A stretch of DNA of 64,000 nt from Panulirus ornatus (taxonomy: Eukaryota > Arthropoda > Malacostraca > Decapoda > Palinuridae): positions 23,234,903-23,298,902 of the forward strand of contig NC_092238.1 of assembly GCF_036320965.1 (NCBI RefSeq). Reading direction: 5' to 3'. Shown piece by piece: positions 10,317 to 21,123 of this stretch (position 1 is its first letter; each line of letters starts with the position of its first letter). The position numbers were made by a program, and so were the translations under genes. Below the pieces are notes generated by a model, which saw only the letters and a program-made list of their open reading frames with translations, did not search any database and was not told the origin of the DNA.

Positions 10317-11451
10317 AACAACTTATACCTCTGTAATTTGAGCACTCACTCTTATCCCCTTTGCCTTTGTACAATGGCACTATGCACGCATTCCGCCAAT
10401 CCTCAGGCACCTCACCATGAGTCATACATACATTAAATAACCTTACCAACCAGTCAATAATACAGTCACCCCCTTTTTTAATAAATTCCACTGCAATACC
10501 ATCCAAACCTGCTGCCTTGCCGGCTTTCATCTTCCGCAAAGCTTTTACTACCTCTTCTCTGTTTACCAAATCATTTTCCCTAACCCTCTCACTTTGCACA
10601 CCACCTCGACCAAAACACCCTATATCTGCCACTCTATCATCAAACACATTCGACAAACCTTCAAAATACTCACTCCATCTCCTTCTCACATCACCACTAC
10701 TTGTTATCACCTCCCCATTTGCGCCCTTCACTGAAGTTCCCATTTGCTCCCTTGTCTTACGCACTTTATTTACCTCCCTCCAGAACATCTTTTTATTCTC
10801 CCTAAAATTTAATGATACTCTCTCACCCCAACTCTCATTTGCCCTCTTTTTCACCTCTTGCACCTTTCTCTTGACCTCCTGTCTCTTTCTTTTATACATC
10901 TCCCACTCATTTGCATTTTTTCCCTGCAAAAATCGTCCAAATGCCTCTCTCTTCTCTTTCACTAATAATCTTACTTCTTCATCCCACCACTCACTACCCT
11001 TTGTAATCAACCCACCTCCCACTCTTCTCATGCCACAAGCATCTTTTGCGCAATCCATCACTGATTCCCTAAATACATCCCATTCCTCCCCCACTCCCCT
11101 TACTTCCATTGTTCTCACCTTTTTCCATTCTGTACTCAGTCTCTCCTGGTACTTCCTCACATAAGTCTCCTTCCCAAGCTCACTCACTCTCACCACCCTC
11201 TTCACCCCAACATTCACTCCTCTTTTCTGAAAACCCATACAAATCTTCACCTTACCCTCCACAAGATAATGATCAGACATCCCTCCAGTTGCACCTCTCA
11301 GCACATTAACATCCAAAAGTCTCTCTTTCGCGCGCCTGTCAATTAACACGTAATCCAATAACGCTCTCTGGCCATCTCTCCTACTTACATACGTATACTT
11401 ATGTATATCTCGCTTTTTAAACCAGGTATGTCCTTTTTCAGCACATAAATC

Positions 11452-12835
11452 AGAAGTGGTAGAGGATGTGTGGATCAGGTGTTTGCTTTGAAGAATGTAT
11501 GTGAGAAATACTTAGAAAAGCAATTGGATTTGTATGTAGCATTTATGGATCTGGAGAAGGCATATGATAGAGTTGATAGAGATGCTCTGTGGAAGGTATT
11601 AAGAATATATGGTGTGGGAGGCAAGTTGTTAGAAGCAGTGAAAAGTTTTTATCGAGGATGTAAGGCATGTGTACGTGTAGGAAGAGAGGAAAGTGATTGG
11701 TTCTCAGTGAATGTAGGTTTGCGGCAGGGGTGTGTGATGTCTCCATGGTTGTTTAATTTGTTTATGGATGGGGTTGTTAGGGAGGTGAATGCAAGAGTTT
11801 TGGAAAGAGGGGCAAGTATGAAGTCTGTTGGGGATGAGAGAGCTTGGGAAGTGAGTCAGTTGTTGTTCACCTATGATACAGTGCTGGTGGCTGATTCATG
11901 TGAGAGACTGCAGAAGCTGGTAACTGAGTTTGGTAAAGTGTGTGAAAGAAGAAAGTTAAGAGTAAATGTGAATAAGAGCAAGGTAATTAGGTACAGCAGG
12001 GTTGAGGGTCAAGTCAATTGGGAGGTAAGTTTGAATGGAGAAAAACTGGAGGAAGTAAAGTGTTTTAGATATCTGGGAGTGGATCTGGCAGTGGATGGAA
12101 CCATGGAAGCGGAAGTGGATCATAGGGTGGGGGAGGGGGCGAAAATCCTGGGAGCCTTGAAGAATGTGTGGAAGTCGAGAACATTATCTCGGAAAGCAAA
12201 AATGGGTATGTTTGAAGGAATAGTGGTTCCAACAATGTTGTATGGTTGCGAGGCGTGGGCTATGGATAGAGTTGTGCGCAGGAGGGTGGATGTGCTGGAA
12301 ATGAGATGTTTGAGGACAATGTGTGGTGTGAGGTGGTTTGATCGAGTAAGTAATGTAAGGGTAAGAGAGATGTGTGGAAATAAAAAGAGCGTGGTTGAGA
12401 GAGCAGAAGAGGGTGTTTTGAAATGGTTTGGGCACATGGAGAGAATGAGTGAGGAAAGATTGACCAAGAGGATATATGTGTCGGAGGTGGAGGGAACGAG
12501 GAGAAGTGGGAGACCAAATTGGAGGTGGAAAGATGGAGTGAAAAAGATTTTGAATGATTGGGGCCTGAACATGCAGGAGGGTGAAAGGCGGGCAAGGAAT
12601 AGAGTGAATTGGATCGATGTGGTATACCGGGGTTGACGTGCTGTCAGTGGATTGAATCAGGGCATGTGAAGCGTCTGGGGTAAACCATGGAAAGCTGTGT
12701 AGGTATGTATATTTGCGTGTGTGGACGTATGTATATACATGTGTATGGGGGTGGGTTGGGCCATTTCTTTCGTCTGTTTCCTTGCACTACCTTGCAAACG
12801 CGGGAGACAGCGACAAAAAAAAACAAAAAAACAAA
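11452..12835 (+). mobile_element. LINE B, sense 3' segment, short 3' UTR
   Basis: Plus-strand remainder of the 5'-inverted LINE B: RT from FRSGRGCVDQ to the C-terminus, then the short 3' UTR. In this version ccatggaaag is followed directly by ctgtgtaggtatgtatatttg, so about 250 bases present in the long version are missing. It ends with the stem-loop and an A-rich tail. Confidence 0.9.
11470..12636 (+). pseudogene. LINE B RT and C-terminal ORF, catalytic motif lost
   Basis: Open frame of 388 residues: DQVFALKN, AYDRVDRDAL, LRQGCVMSPWLFN, VNKSKVIRYSRV, MLYGCEAW and WFGHMERM. The catalytic FADD box reads FTYD here, so the metal-binding aspartate pair is broken and the RT should be inactive. 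It lacks the endonuclease, which lies inverted upstream. Confidence 0.85.
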
Positions 12836-12887
12836 CATATATATATACATACACAGACATATATATTTATACACATGTACATGTACA

Positions 12888-13521
12888 TGGGTATGTTTGA
12901 AGGAATAGTGGTTCCAACAATGTTGTATGGTTGCGAGGCGTGGGCTATGGATAGAGTTGTGCGCAGGAGGATGGATGTGCTGGAAATGAGATGTTTGAGG
13001 ACAATGTGTGGTGTGAGGTGGTTTGATCGAGTGAGTAACGTAAGGGTAAGAGAGATGTGTGGAAATAAAAAGAGCGTGGTTGAGAGAGCAGAAGAGGGTG
13101 TTTTGAAGTGGTTTGGGCACATGGAGAGAATGAGTGAGGAAAGATTGACCAAGAGGATATATGTGTCGGAGGTGGAGGGAACGAGGAGAAGAGGGAGACC
13201 AAATTGGAGGTGGAAAGATGGAGTGAAAAAGATTTTGTGTGATCGGGGCCTGAACATGCAGGAGGGTGAAAGGAGGGCAAGGAATAGAGTGAATTGGAGC
13301 GATGTGGTATACCGGGGTTGACGTGCTGTCAGTGGATTGAATCAAGGCATGTGAAGCGTCTGGGGTAAACCATGGAAAGCTGTGTAGGTATGTATATTTG
13401 CGTGTGTGGACGTATGTATATACATGTGTATGGGGGGGGGGTTGGGCCATTTCTTTCGTCTGTTCCTTGCGCTACCTCGCAAACGCGGGAGACAGCGACA
13501 AAGTATAATAATAATAATAAT
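12888..13521 (+). mobile_element. LINE 3' fragment, short 3' UTR
   Basis: 5'-truncated LINE joined at atgggtatgtttgaagg to a CA/TA-rich stretch that follows the A-rich tail of LINE B. It encodes MLYGCEAW, WFGHMERM and the C-terminal RGRPNWRWKDG block, ending at TGA 13319-13321. It then has the short 3' UTR, stem-loop and an (ATA)n tail. Confidence 0.9.
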
Positions 13522-14919
13522 GTACATAATTCATACTTGCTGCCTTTATTCATTCCCATCGCCACCCCGCCACACATGAAATGACAACCCCCTCCCCCTG
13601 CATGTCTGTGAGGTAGCGCTAGGAAAAGACAACAAAGGCCACATTCGTTCACACAGTCTCCAGCTGTCATTTATAATGCACCGAAACCACAGCTCCCTTT
13701 CCACATCCAGGCCCCACAAAACTTTCCATGGTTTACCCCAGATGCTTCACATGCCCTGGTTCAATCCATTGACAGCACATCGACCCCGGTATAGCACATC
13801 GTTCCACTTCACTCTATTCCTTGTATGCCTTTCACCCTCCTGCATGTTCAGGCCCCGATCGCTCAAAATCTTTTTCACTCCATCTTTCCACCTCCAATTT
13901 GGTCTCCCACCTCTCCTCATTCCATCCACCTCTGACACATATATCCTCTTTGTCAATTTTTCCTCACTCATTCTCTCCATGTGGCCAAACCATTTCAAAA
14001 CACCCTCTTCTGCTCTCTCAACCACACTCTTTTTATTACCACACATCTCTCTTACCCTTTCATTACTTACTCAATCAACCCACCTCACACCACATATTGC
14101 CTTCAAACATCTCATTTCGAACATATCCACCCTCCTTTGCACAACTCTATCTATAGCTCATGCCTCGCAACCATATAACATTGTTAGAACCACTATTCCT
14201 TCAAACATACCCCTTTTTGCTTTCCGAGATAATGTTCTCGCCTTCCACACATTCTTCAAGGCTCCCAGAATTTTCGCCCCCTCCCCCACCCTATGATTCA
14301 CTTCCGCTTCCATGGTTTCATCCGCTGCCAAATCCATTCCCAGATATCTGAAACACTTCACTTCCTCTAGTTTTTCTCCATTCAAACTTACCTCCCAATT
14401 GACTTGACCCTCAACCCTACTGTACCTAATAACCTTGCTCTTATTCACATTTACTCTCAGCTTTCTGTCACACACTTTACCAAACTCAGACACCAGTTTC
14501 TGCAGTTTCTCACACGAATCAGCCACCAGTGCTGTATCATCAGCGAACAACTACTGACTCACTTCCCAAGCTCTATTGTCCACAACGGACTGCATACTTG
14601 CTCCTCTTTCCAAAACTCTTGCATTCACCTCCCAAACAACCCCATCCATAAACAAATTAAACAGCTATGGAGACATCACACACTCCTGCTGCAAACCTAC
14701 ATTCACTGAGAACCAATCACTTTCCTCTCTTCCTACTTGTACACATGCCTTACATCCTTGATAAAAACTTTTCAATGCTTCTAATAACTTACCTCCCACA
14801 CCATATATTCTTAATACCTTCCACAGAGCATCCCTATCAACTCTTATCATATGCCTTCTCCAGATCCATAAATGCTACATACAAATCCATTTGCTTTTCT
14901 AAGTATTTCTCACATACAA
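13522..14919 (-). mobile_element. LINE copy, minus, 5'-truncated, long 3' UTR
   Basis: Begins with the long-type 3' UTR (ccgccacacatgaaatg, the gcgctaggaaaagacaac block), then the C-terminus (minus frame 13747-14046) and RT with FADD (14158-14550, 14665-14850). Stops and indels break the ORF into pieces. It ends near the EKYLEKQMDLY codons. Confidence 0.88.
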
Positions 14920-14929
14920 AAATAAAAAA

Positions 14930-15053
14930 CGTGTACATATGTACATACATATGCATACACATGTATACACATATAGATATTCATACTTGCTTTCTTTCAT
15001 CCCCTCCTGACACCACCTCACCTCACAGGAAACAACGTAAATGAATGAAAGAA
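14930..15053 (-). mobile_element. Old LINE 3' UTR fragment
   Basis: CA/TA-rich stretch followed by the ttcatacttgctttctttcatcc and caccacctcacctcacagg blocks of the long 3' UTR, on the minus strand. Confidence 0.55.
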
Positions 15054-15059
15054 GAGAAA

Positions 15060-15545
15060 AAGAATGATAATGTATACTTTTCCTCTCCTTCCCTGCAAAG
15101 ATAGCCTTTGGCCTGACCTTTATGGTTCAGGTCAATTGCCAGTTCTGGTAAGGATGTAGTGAAGATGCATTTGACTTGATCTATTAGAGCCATGTCAGAT
15201 ACCAGTTCTCATAAGGGTGAGTGAAAATGAGGGTATTGTAAAGATGAGTTGGTTGAGGATCATTGTACATTTGTTAAGGATGGAATAAAAATGCAGATGG
15301 GGATGAAATGAATTTGGGTTTATCAAGAGTTTTGTGAAGATGTGTTTGTTGAGAGGGAATTGAAGATGCATTTGACCAGATTTGTTAGGTTTAAATCAAA
15401 GGCCAGTGGTGTCAACAGTGTAGAAAAGATAAGGGTACATTGAAGATGGCCCATATAGGCCAGATCAAGGCCGTTTGTGTCAATGATGTAACGAAGATAA
15501 GGGTGAAGTAAAGATGGCCTTTGACATACTTGTTCATCGTTTACC
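15060..15545. repeat. Degenerate tandem repeat, period about 75-85 bases
   Basis: Recurring words (gaagatgcatttgac, agataagggt, gtgtcaa.gatgta, ggccag) come back at roughly 75-85 base spacing with heavy divergence. No coding frame or LINE match is seen. It looks like a decayed minisatellite. Confidence 0.45.
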
Positions 15546-16140
15546 ATGTTAGTGAGGTAGTGCCAGGAACAGGAGAAAAGGTCTTATTCACCTTCATCCA
15601 TTCTGTAGCTGTCATTTGTAATACATCAAAACATCAGCCTTCCATCCACAACCAGGCTTGACAGATCTTTCCTTGGTTTCCCTTGGTTTCTTCATATGAC
15701 ATGGTTCAGTCCATTGAGAGCACATTGCATTGACCCCTGTATATTACATTGCTCCAGTTCACTCTATCCTGTTCCTGCCTTTCATCCTTTGCATGTTCAG
15801 ACCCCAAGCACTCAAAATCTTTTTCTTTCCATCCTTCCACCTCCTCCAGTTGGTCAGCCTCTTTCTCCTTGTCCCCTCCACTTCTGACACATAAATCCTC
15901 ATTGTCGACCTCTTGTTATTCATTCTTTCCATATTTATAAACCATTTCAGCACTCCCTCTTCAGCACTCTAAACCATACTTTTATTATAATCACACCTTT
16001 CTCTTACCTTACCATCACTCTTTCGATCAACTCCTCTCACACCACACTCTGTCATTATTTCATTTCCAATGCATGCACCCTCCTTCAAACATTCTCATCT
16101 ATATCCCTACTTCTCGTATCCAGAATTAAATTTATTATAT
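15546..16140 (-). mobile_element. Old LINE 3' end, minus
   Basis: Diverged 3' UTR (taccatgttagtgaggtagtgcc) and C-terminal coding region on the minus strand. A remnant frame at 15759-15953 still shows a GTRRKR-like block. It is much older than the copies at 1-14 kb. Confidence 0.75.
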
Positions 16141-16238
16141 CTCAATGGTCATTCCCAGCAGAATGCATACCACTACATGGTGTTAAAAACTAATTTTAAA
16201 ATGAAAAGACTTACAAGCAACTAAAACTGACATTACAG

Positions 16239-16380
16239 TTTCAGAGAGCACGAGAAGTTAAACGACGCCTAGAGGAGTGTCAGGTGGATGGCAGGGAATT
16301 GTGGAGTGTTTGTAGGATTGTGGCCTGGGCCAGACGACATGCCCACACACCAACACTGCCAAGAAAGTTTCTTCACACAG
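16239..16380 (+). CDS. Host gene exon E2
   Basis: Open between acceptor cattacag (16238) and donor ACACAG|gtatatt. Entry phase 0, exit phase 1: 47 codons plus one base. A second acceptor six bases in (16244) would drop two residues (FQ) without changing frame. The peptide is rich in Arg and Glu at first (RAREVKRRLEEC), then WSVCRIVAWARRHAH. That suggests a helical segment, but no family is recognised. The last G pairs with AC of E3 to make an Asp codon. Confidence 0.78.
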
Positions 16381-16559
16381 GTATATTATGACAGATGGGA
16401 TACTATTATTAAGAATGATAATGATGATAGAATTGATAATGATTACATTGATAACAGGATTTGTTAGGAAAGAATAAACACCTGTGTTTTGTAAGAGTTG
16501 ACTGTAAAGGTGTGAGGAAAGGGACATAAAATCCTCTTCTTTATTATCACTTTCTAAAA
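16381..16559. other. Intron sequence
   Basis: AT-rich sequence after E2. No feature seen. Confidence 0.4.
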
Positions 16560-17370
16560 AATAGGTTCAGAGGAAGGCGCCAAACAAAGATTTTTCCTTG
16601 AAGGCTCAATTTGGAGTGTCAGAATGAGTGTTGTATGTAAGGTAAAAGGAAGGGGAAGGTAGGTCTTATATATGGTAAGAGAAGCTTGAATGTTTTGGCT
16701 CTGAACAAAATAGTTGAAGGGTGAGGAGTTAGATGGTTTGGGAATGTTCAGAAGTAAAGTTTTAGGTTAGTCAGGGGGTTGACAAATTCAGTGAGGAATG
16801 ACTCATGAAACTGTCTCAAAGAGTATAAAGGGGTGAGTTCAAGGTTGATAGGGATAAGATTGAAAGTATAATATGAGGGAAGGATGATTGTTAGTGCCTT
16901 TTCACTCAGAAGTGACAGGAAAGAAGAAAGAAATTTTCTTTAGGATTGTCTGAGTGAGTGCTGTGGCAGTTTTGATTTAAGAGATTAAACTTGGGGGATC
17001 ATAATGCAGGGATGGAAGAAATGGTAATTGAGATTATGATCAGGGGTCTTAAGGTCTCTGGTGTAATTGAAAATTTGGAAAAGATTTGTCAAGTTCTTTA
17101 CTGAAACTGGAATTATGAATGCGGATACTAACAAAGACTTATTAAAATATATGTGGGTGAGGGTGTTTGGGGGTCAGCAGGTATTAATGTATTAAATTTT
17201 GAATGACTGGATATTGGATGTGAGTGTCTTGAGAGGAGTTTCAAAAGAAATGACATAACTTCTGATTATATGTTAGCAAGTGTGAAATTTAGTGGTGGAT
17301 TAAGCAGATGAGGAAATGACTGACTTGTGTGAAAGAAATGGTGAAAGTGAGTTAAGAAAAGTATAGTGTG
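16560..17370 (+). mobile_element. Ancient LINE endonuclease-region relic
   Basis: Plus-strand words still align with the LINE 5' half: gaatgttttggctctgaac, tagatggtttgggaatgtt (endonuclease N-terminus) and ttggatgtgagtgtcttgagagg (the DVNVLRGATGG region). There is no open frame. It is the oldest LINE layer visible in intron 2. Confidence 0.6.
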
Positions 17371-17420
17371 TCCTGAGATGCCAAGAAAAGTTTATTGAAT
17401 AATGGCAGATGTAGAATAAA

Positions 17421-19133
17421 TTAATCTAGCGAGGTAGTGCTAGAAAAAGACAACAAAGGCCACATTCGTTCACACTCAGTCTCTAGCTGTCATGTATAAT
17501 GCACCGACACCACTACTCCCTTTCCACATACAGGCCCCACAGAACTTTCCATGGTTTACTCCAGACGCTTCACATGCCCTGGTTCAATCCGTTGACAGAA
17601 CGTCGACCCCGGTATACCACATCATTCCAGTTCATTCTATTCCTTGCATGCCTTTCACCCTCCTGCATTTTCAGGCCCCGATCAATCAAAATCTTTTTCA
17701 CTTCACATCTTTCCATCTCCAATTTGGTCTCCCACTTCTCCTCGTTCCCTCCACCTCTGACACATATATCCTCTTTGTTAATCTTTCCTCACTCATTCTC
17801 TCCATGTGACCAAACCATTTCAAAACACCCTCTTCTGCTCTCTCAATCACACTATTTTCACCACCACACATCTCTCTTACCCTTTCATTGTTGCATTATT
17901 TCCCTGCAAAAATCGTCCAAATGCCTCTCTCTTCTCTTTCACTAATAATCTTACTTCTTCACCCACCACTCACTACCCTTTGTAATCTGCCCACCTCCAA
18001 TGTTTCTCATGCCACAAGCATCTTTTGCACAAGCCATCACTGCTTCCCTAAATCCATCCCATTCCTTCCCCACTCCCCTTACCTCCTTTGTTCTCACCTT
18101 TTTCCATTCTGTACTTAGTCTCTCCTGTTACTTCCTCACACAAGTCTCCTTCCCAAGCTCACTTACTCTCACCACTCACTTCACCCCAACAGTCTCTCTT
18201 CTCTTTTGAAAACCTCTACAAATCTTCACTTTCGCCTCCACAAGATGATGATCAGGCATCCCTCCAGTTGCACCTCTCAGCACAAGTAACATCCAAAAGT
18301 CTCCCTTTCGCATGCCTATCAATTAACAAGTAATCCAATAATGCTCTCTGGCCGTCTCTCCTATTTACATACCTGTACATATGTATATCTCTTTTTAAAC
18401 CAGGTATTCCCAATCACTTTTTTCAGCACATAGATCTATAAGCTCTTCACCATTTCCATTTACATCACTGAACACCCCATGTACACCAATTATTCCCTCA
18501 ACTGCCACATTACTCACCTTTGTATTCAAATCACCCATCACTGTAACCTGGTCTCGTGCATCAAAACTACTAACACACTCACTCAGCTACTCCCAAAACA
18601 CTTGCCTCTCATGATCTTTCTTCTCATGCCCAGGTGCATACACACCAATAATCACCCACCTCTCTCCATCCACTTTCAGTTTTACCCATATCAATCTAGA
18701 GTTTACTTTCTTACTCTCTATCAATACTTCCACCACTCCTGTTTCAGGAGTAGTGCTACTCCGTCCCTTGCTCTCGTCCTCTCAACAACCCCTGACTTTA
18801 CTCCCAAGTCATTCCCAAACCACTCTTCCCCTTTACCCTTGAGCTTCGTTTCCTTCAGAGCCAAAACATCCAGGTTCCTTTCCTCAAACATACTACCCAT
18901 CTCTCCTTTTTTCTCATCTTGATTACATCCACACACATTTAGACACCCCAATCTGAGCCTTCGAGGAGGATGAGCACTCCCCGCGTGACTCCTTCTTCTG
19001 TTTTCCCTTCTAGAAAGTTAAAATACAAGGAGGGGAGGGGTTCTAGCCCCCCACTTCCATCCCCTTTAGTCGCCTTCTACGACACGTGAGGAATACATGG
19101 GAAGTATTCTTTCTCCCCTATCCCCGGGGATAG
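17421..19133 (-). mobile_element. LINE with large internal deletion, complete 5' end
   Basis: Minus copy holding the long 3' UTR and C-terminus (17421-17890). It then jumps at about 17890 to the linker (the GNNANEWE codons) and runs through the endonuclease to the 5' end. Most of the RT is missing. The 5' terminus carries a perfect palindrome, CTATCCCCGGGGATAG, at 19118-19133. Minus-frame remnant 18721-18951 encodes the endonuclease N-terminus (GCLNVCGCNQDEKKGE). Confidence 0.85.
19118..19133. repeat. Perfect 16-bp palindrome at LINE 5' terminus
   Basis: CTATCCCCGGGGATAG equals its own reverse complement. Near-identical versions (one base off) sit at the 5' ends of the elements at 53228, 57513, 52998 and 61865. 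Confidence 0.85.
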
Positions 19134-19139
19134 TATCAT

Positions 19140-19245
19140 TGTTTTTATACATAATCGCTCTTTCTCATGTCAGGAAACAGACGAAGAATGGCCCATCCAC
19201 TCATATACACTTGTATATACATAAATGCTTCCATATGCACATATA
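19140..19245 (-). mobile_element. LINE 3'-tail fragment
   Basis: Contains caggaaacagacgaagaatg and CA/TA-rich 3' UTR sequence on the minus strand. Short and truncated. Confidence 0.55.
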
Positions 19246-19934
19246 TTTATTTTTTTTATTTTTTTTTATTTGCTCTGTCGCTGTCTCCCACGTTTGCGAG
19301 ATAGCGCAAGGAAACAGACGAAAGAATTGGCCCAACCCACCCCCATACACATGTATATACATACACATCCACACACGCAAATATACATACCCATACATCT
19401 CAATGTACACATATATATACACACACAGACACATACATATACCAAACTCAGTCACCAGCTTCTGCAGTTTCTTACATGAATCAGCCACCAGCGCTGTATC
19501 ATCAGCGAACAACAACTAACTCACTTCCCAAGCTCTCATCCACAACAGACTGCATACTTGCCCCTCTTTCCAAAACCCTTGCATTCACCTCCCTAACAAC
19601 CCCATCCATAAACAAATTAAACAACCACAGAGACATCACACACCCCTGCCGCAACCCTACATTCACTGAGAACCAATCACTTTTCTCTCTTCCTACACGC
19701 ACACATGCCTTACATCCTCGATAAAAACTTTTCACTGCTTCTAACAGCTTGCCTCCCACACCATATATTCTTAAAACCTTCCACAGAGCATCTTCTCCAG
19801 ATCCATAAATGCTACATACAAATCCATTTGTTTTTCTAAGTATTTCTCACATACATTCTTCAAAGCAAACACCTGATCCACACATCCTCTAACACTTCTG
19901 AAACCACACTGCTCTTCCCCAATCTGATGCTCTA
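19246..19934 (-). mobile_element. LINE copy, minus, 3' tail joined to RT core
   Basis: A T-rich run, the stem-loop block (tgtcgctgtctcccacgtttgcgag) and CA/TA-rich 3' UTR jump at about 19443 into the RT (FADD at 19497-19508, LRQGCVMSLWLFN, FRSVRGCVDQ). The C-terminal third and much of the 3' UTR are deleted. It ends abruptly at 19934. Confidence 0.83.
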
Positions 19935-20345
19935 TTATTTGGGGAGTGAGTTTGAATGGTGAGAACTTAAAGAGAGTGGAATGTTCTAGATACCAGGGGA
20001 GTGGATATGGCTGCATATGGAAATGTAGGAGCTGCAGTTATCGTTAGGGTGGGTTAGGTGGCAGAGATTTTAGGTGCAATGAGGAATGTATTGAAAGAGT
20101 TGTCACTATCTTTAAGGGAAGATATGGGTATGTTTGATGGTATGGTCATCCCATTGGTGCTATATAGATATCAGGCATGTGCCTTAAACAAAAATATAAA
20201 GGATAGGGTGAATGTATTAGAAGTGAAATGTTTGAGGACAGCATGTTGTGTAAGGAGGGCTAATCGAACATGAAATAGTATAGTAAGAAAGTTGTGGTAG
20301 CAAAAGGAGTATATGAGAGAGCTGAATAGGGTGTTCTGAAATGAT
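19935..20345 (+). mobile_element. Ancient LINE C-terminal relic
   Basis: Plus-strand, strongly diverged: ggggagtgagtttgaatgg, ttctagataccaggggagtgg and gggtatgtttgatgg match the region from VSLNGEKLEE to MGMFEGIV. No intact frame. Confidence 0.65.
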
Positions 20346-20895
20346 TTGGACCTGTAAGTTCTTCTGACATTGGCATTGGACATATCTCCCCTTAATACTC
20401 AGTTTCTGTAGGAAATTCTTCACTTAAATAAAGCTTCTTTAGCTAAAAGCAGTACCATGGAACATAACTCCCTGTTAAACTTTGAGTGCCAGGTGTATTC
20501 AGAAGATTGATTTCCAAAAGGTATTGATCCAAGTTTCAGCAGGGCAAACCAAGTAAAATACTGGTATGTGTTCCAGAAGCAAGTTTGTTAGCCCAGAAAT
20601 ATGTTTTTCGTGTAGAATTCTGTTTTTTCTTCAACTTCAGTTGTTTTTTTTACTTTTATATCATCTTTCCCCGGTGCCTTTTGCACCTCATAACAACATA
20701 AATACTGAGGGATTTTGTGATGGGATTGCCAGTCATCAGGGTGAATTGTACCTGGAAGGGGAGGGGGGTATAACAACTGCCATAGAACTTTACCAAAACC
20801 ATGCAATTTTTATGGAAATATTGTTAGTGAATGCTAATTTCACAAAATGAATATGGAGGAGCACTTAGTCATTAGTCATTTTCTCACTCTTGCAG
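20346..20895. other. Intron 2 sequence before exon E3
   Basis: Unique sequence ending in ttttctcactcttgcag, the E3 acceptor. No repeat or second exon recognised. Confidence 0.5.
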
Positions 20896-21072
20896 ACAAG
20901 TTTTTGTCAGTGAGTTTGAAGCCAGAGAAGACTTTATCTCACATAGGCAGTTTGGAGAAGTTGGTGCAAGACATGGACAGGAGGCTGATGTGTGGCCAAT
21001 CCAAGCTTCAGGAGGTTGATGTTCTATCAGTTGATGATGATGTGAAAGTCTCATGTAGACACAGATTATCAG
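20896..21072 (+). CDS. Host gene exon E3
   Basis: Acceptor ctcactcttgcag and donor TTATCAG|gtgagac. 177 bases: two bases complete the Asp codon begun in E2, then 58 codons, then one base carried to E4. The peptide starts DKFLSVSLKPEKTLSHIGSL and continues through an acidic EVDVLSVDDDVKV stretch. No domain recognised. The frame is open upstream into the intron, but the phase match with E2 and E4 fixes these borders. Confidence 0.8.
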
Positions 21073-21123
21073 GTGAGACAATAAGTAGTACTGTGAGCCT
21101 CTCATATTATCAGCTGTTTGTTA
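21073..21123. other. Start of intron 3
   Basis: Donor and short unique flank, then a TTA array where the next LINE tail begins. Confidence 0.4.

Larger units (their letters stand above)
9749..11451 (-). mobile_element. Inverted 5' segment of LINE B (duplicate)
   Basis: Tandem-duplicate copy of 5011-6713, with the same nested insertion at 9850-10316 and the same gapless inversion junction at 11451/11452. Confidence 0.9.
7924..11723 (+). repeat. Tandem duplication, unit 2 (collinear part)
   Basis: Second copy of the 4738-base unit, with the same order and essentially the same sequence as 3186-6985, including exon E1, the deleted LINE, the nested insertion and the 5'-inverted LINE B. Confidence 0.93.

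Noticed and set aside
20566..20850. 94-codon frame before E3
   Set aside because: No phase-compatible splice sites, and it crosses ordinary intron sequence.
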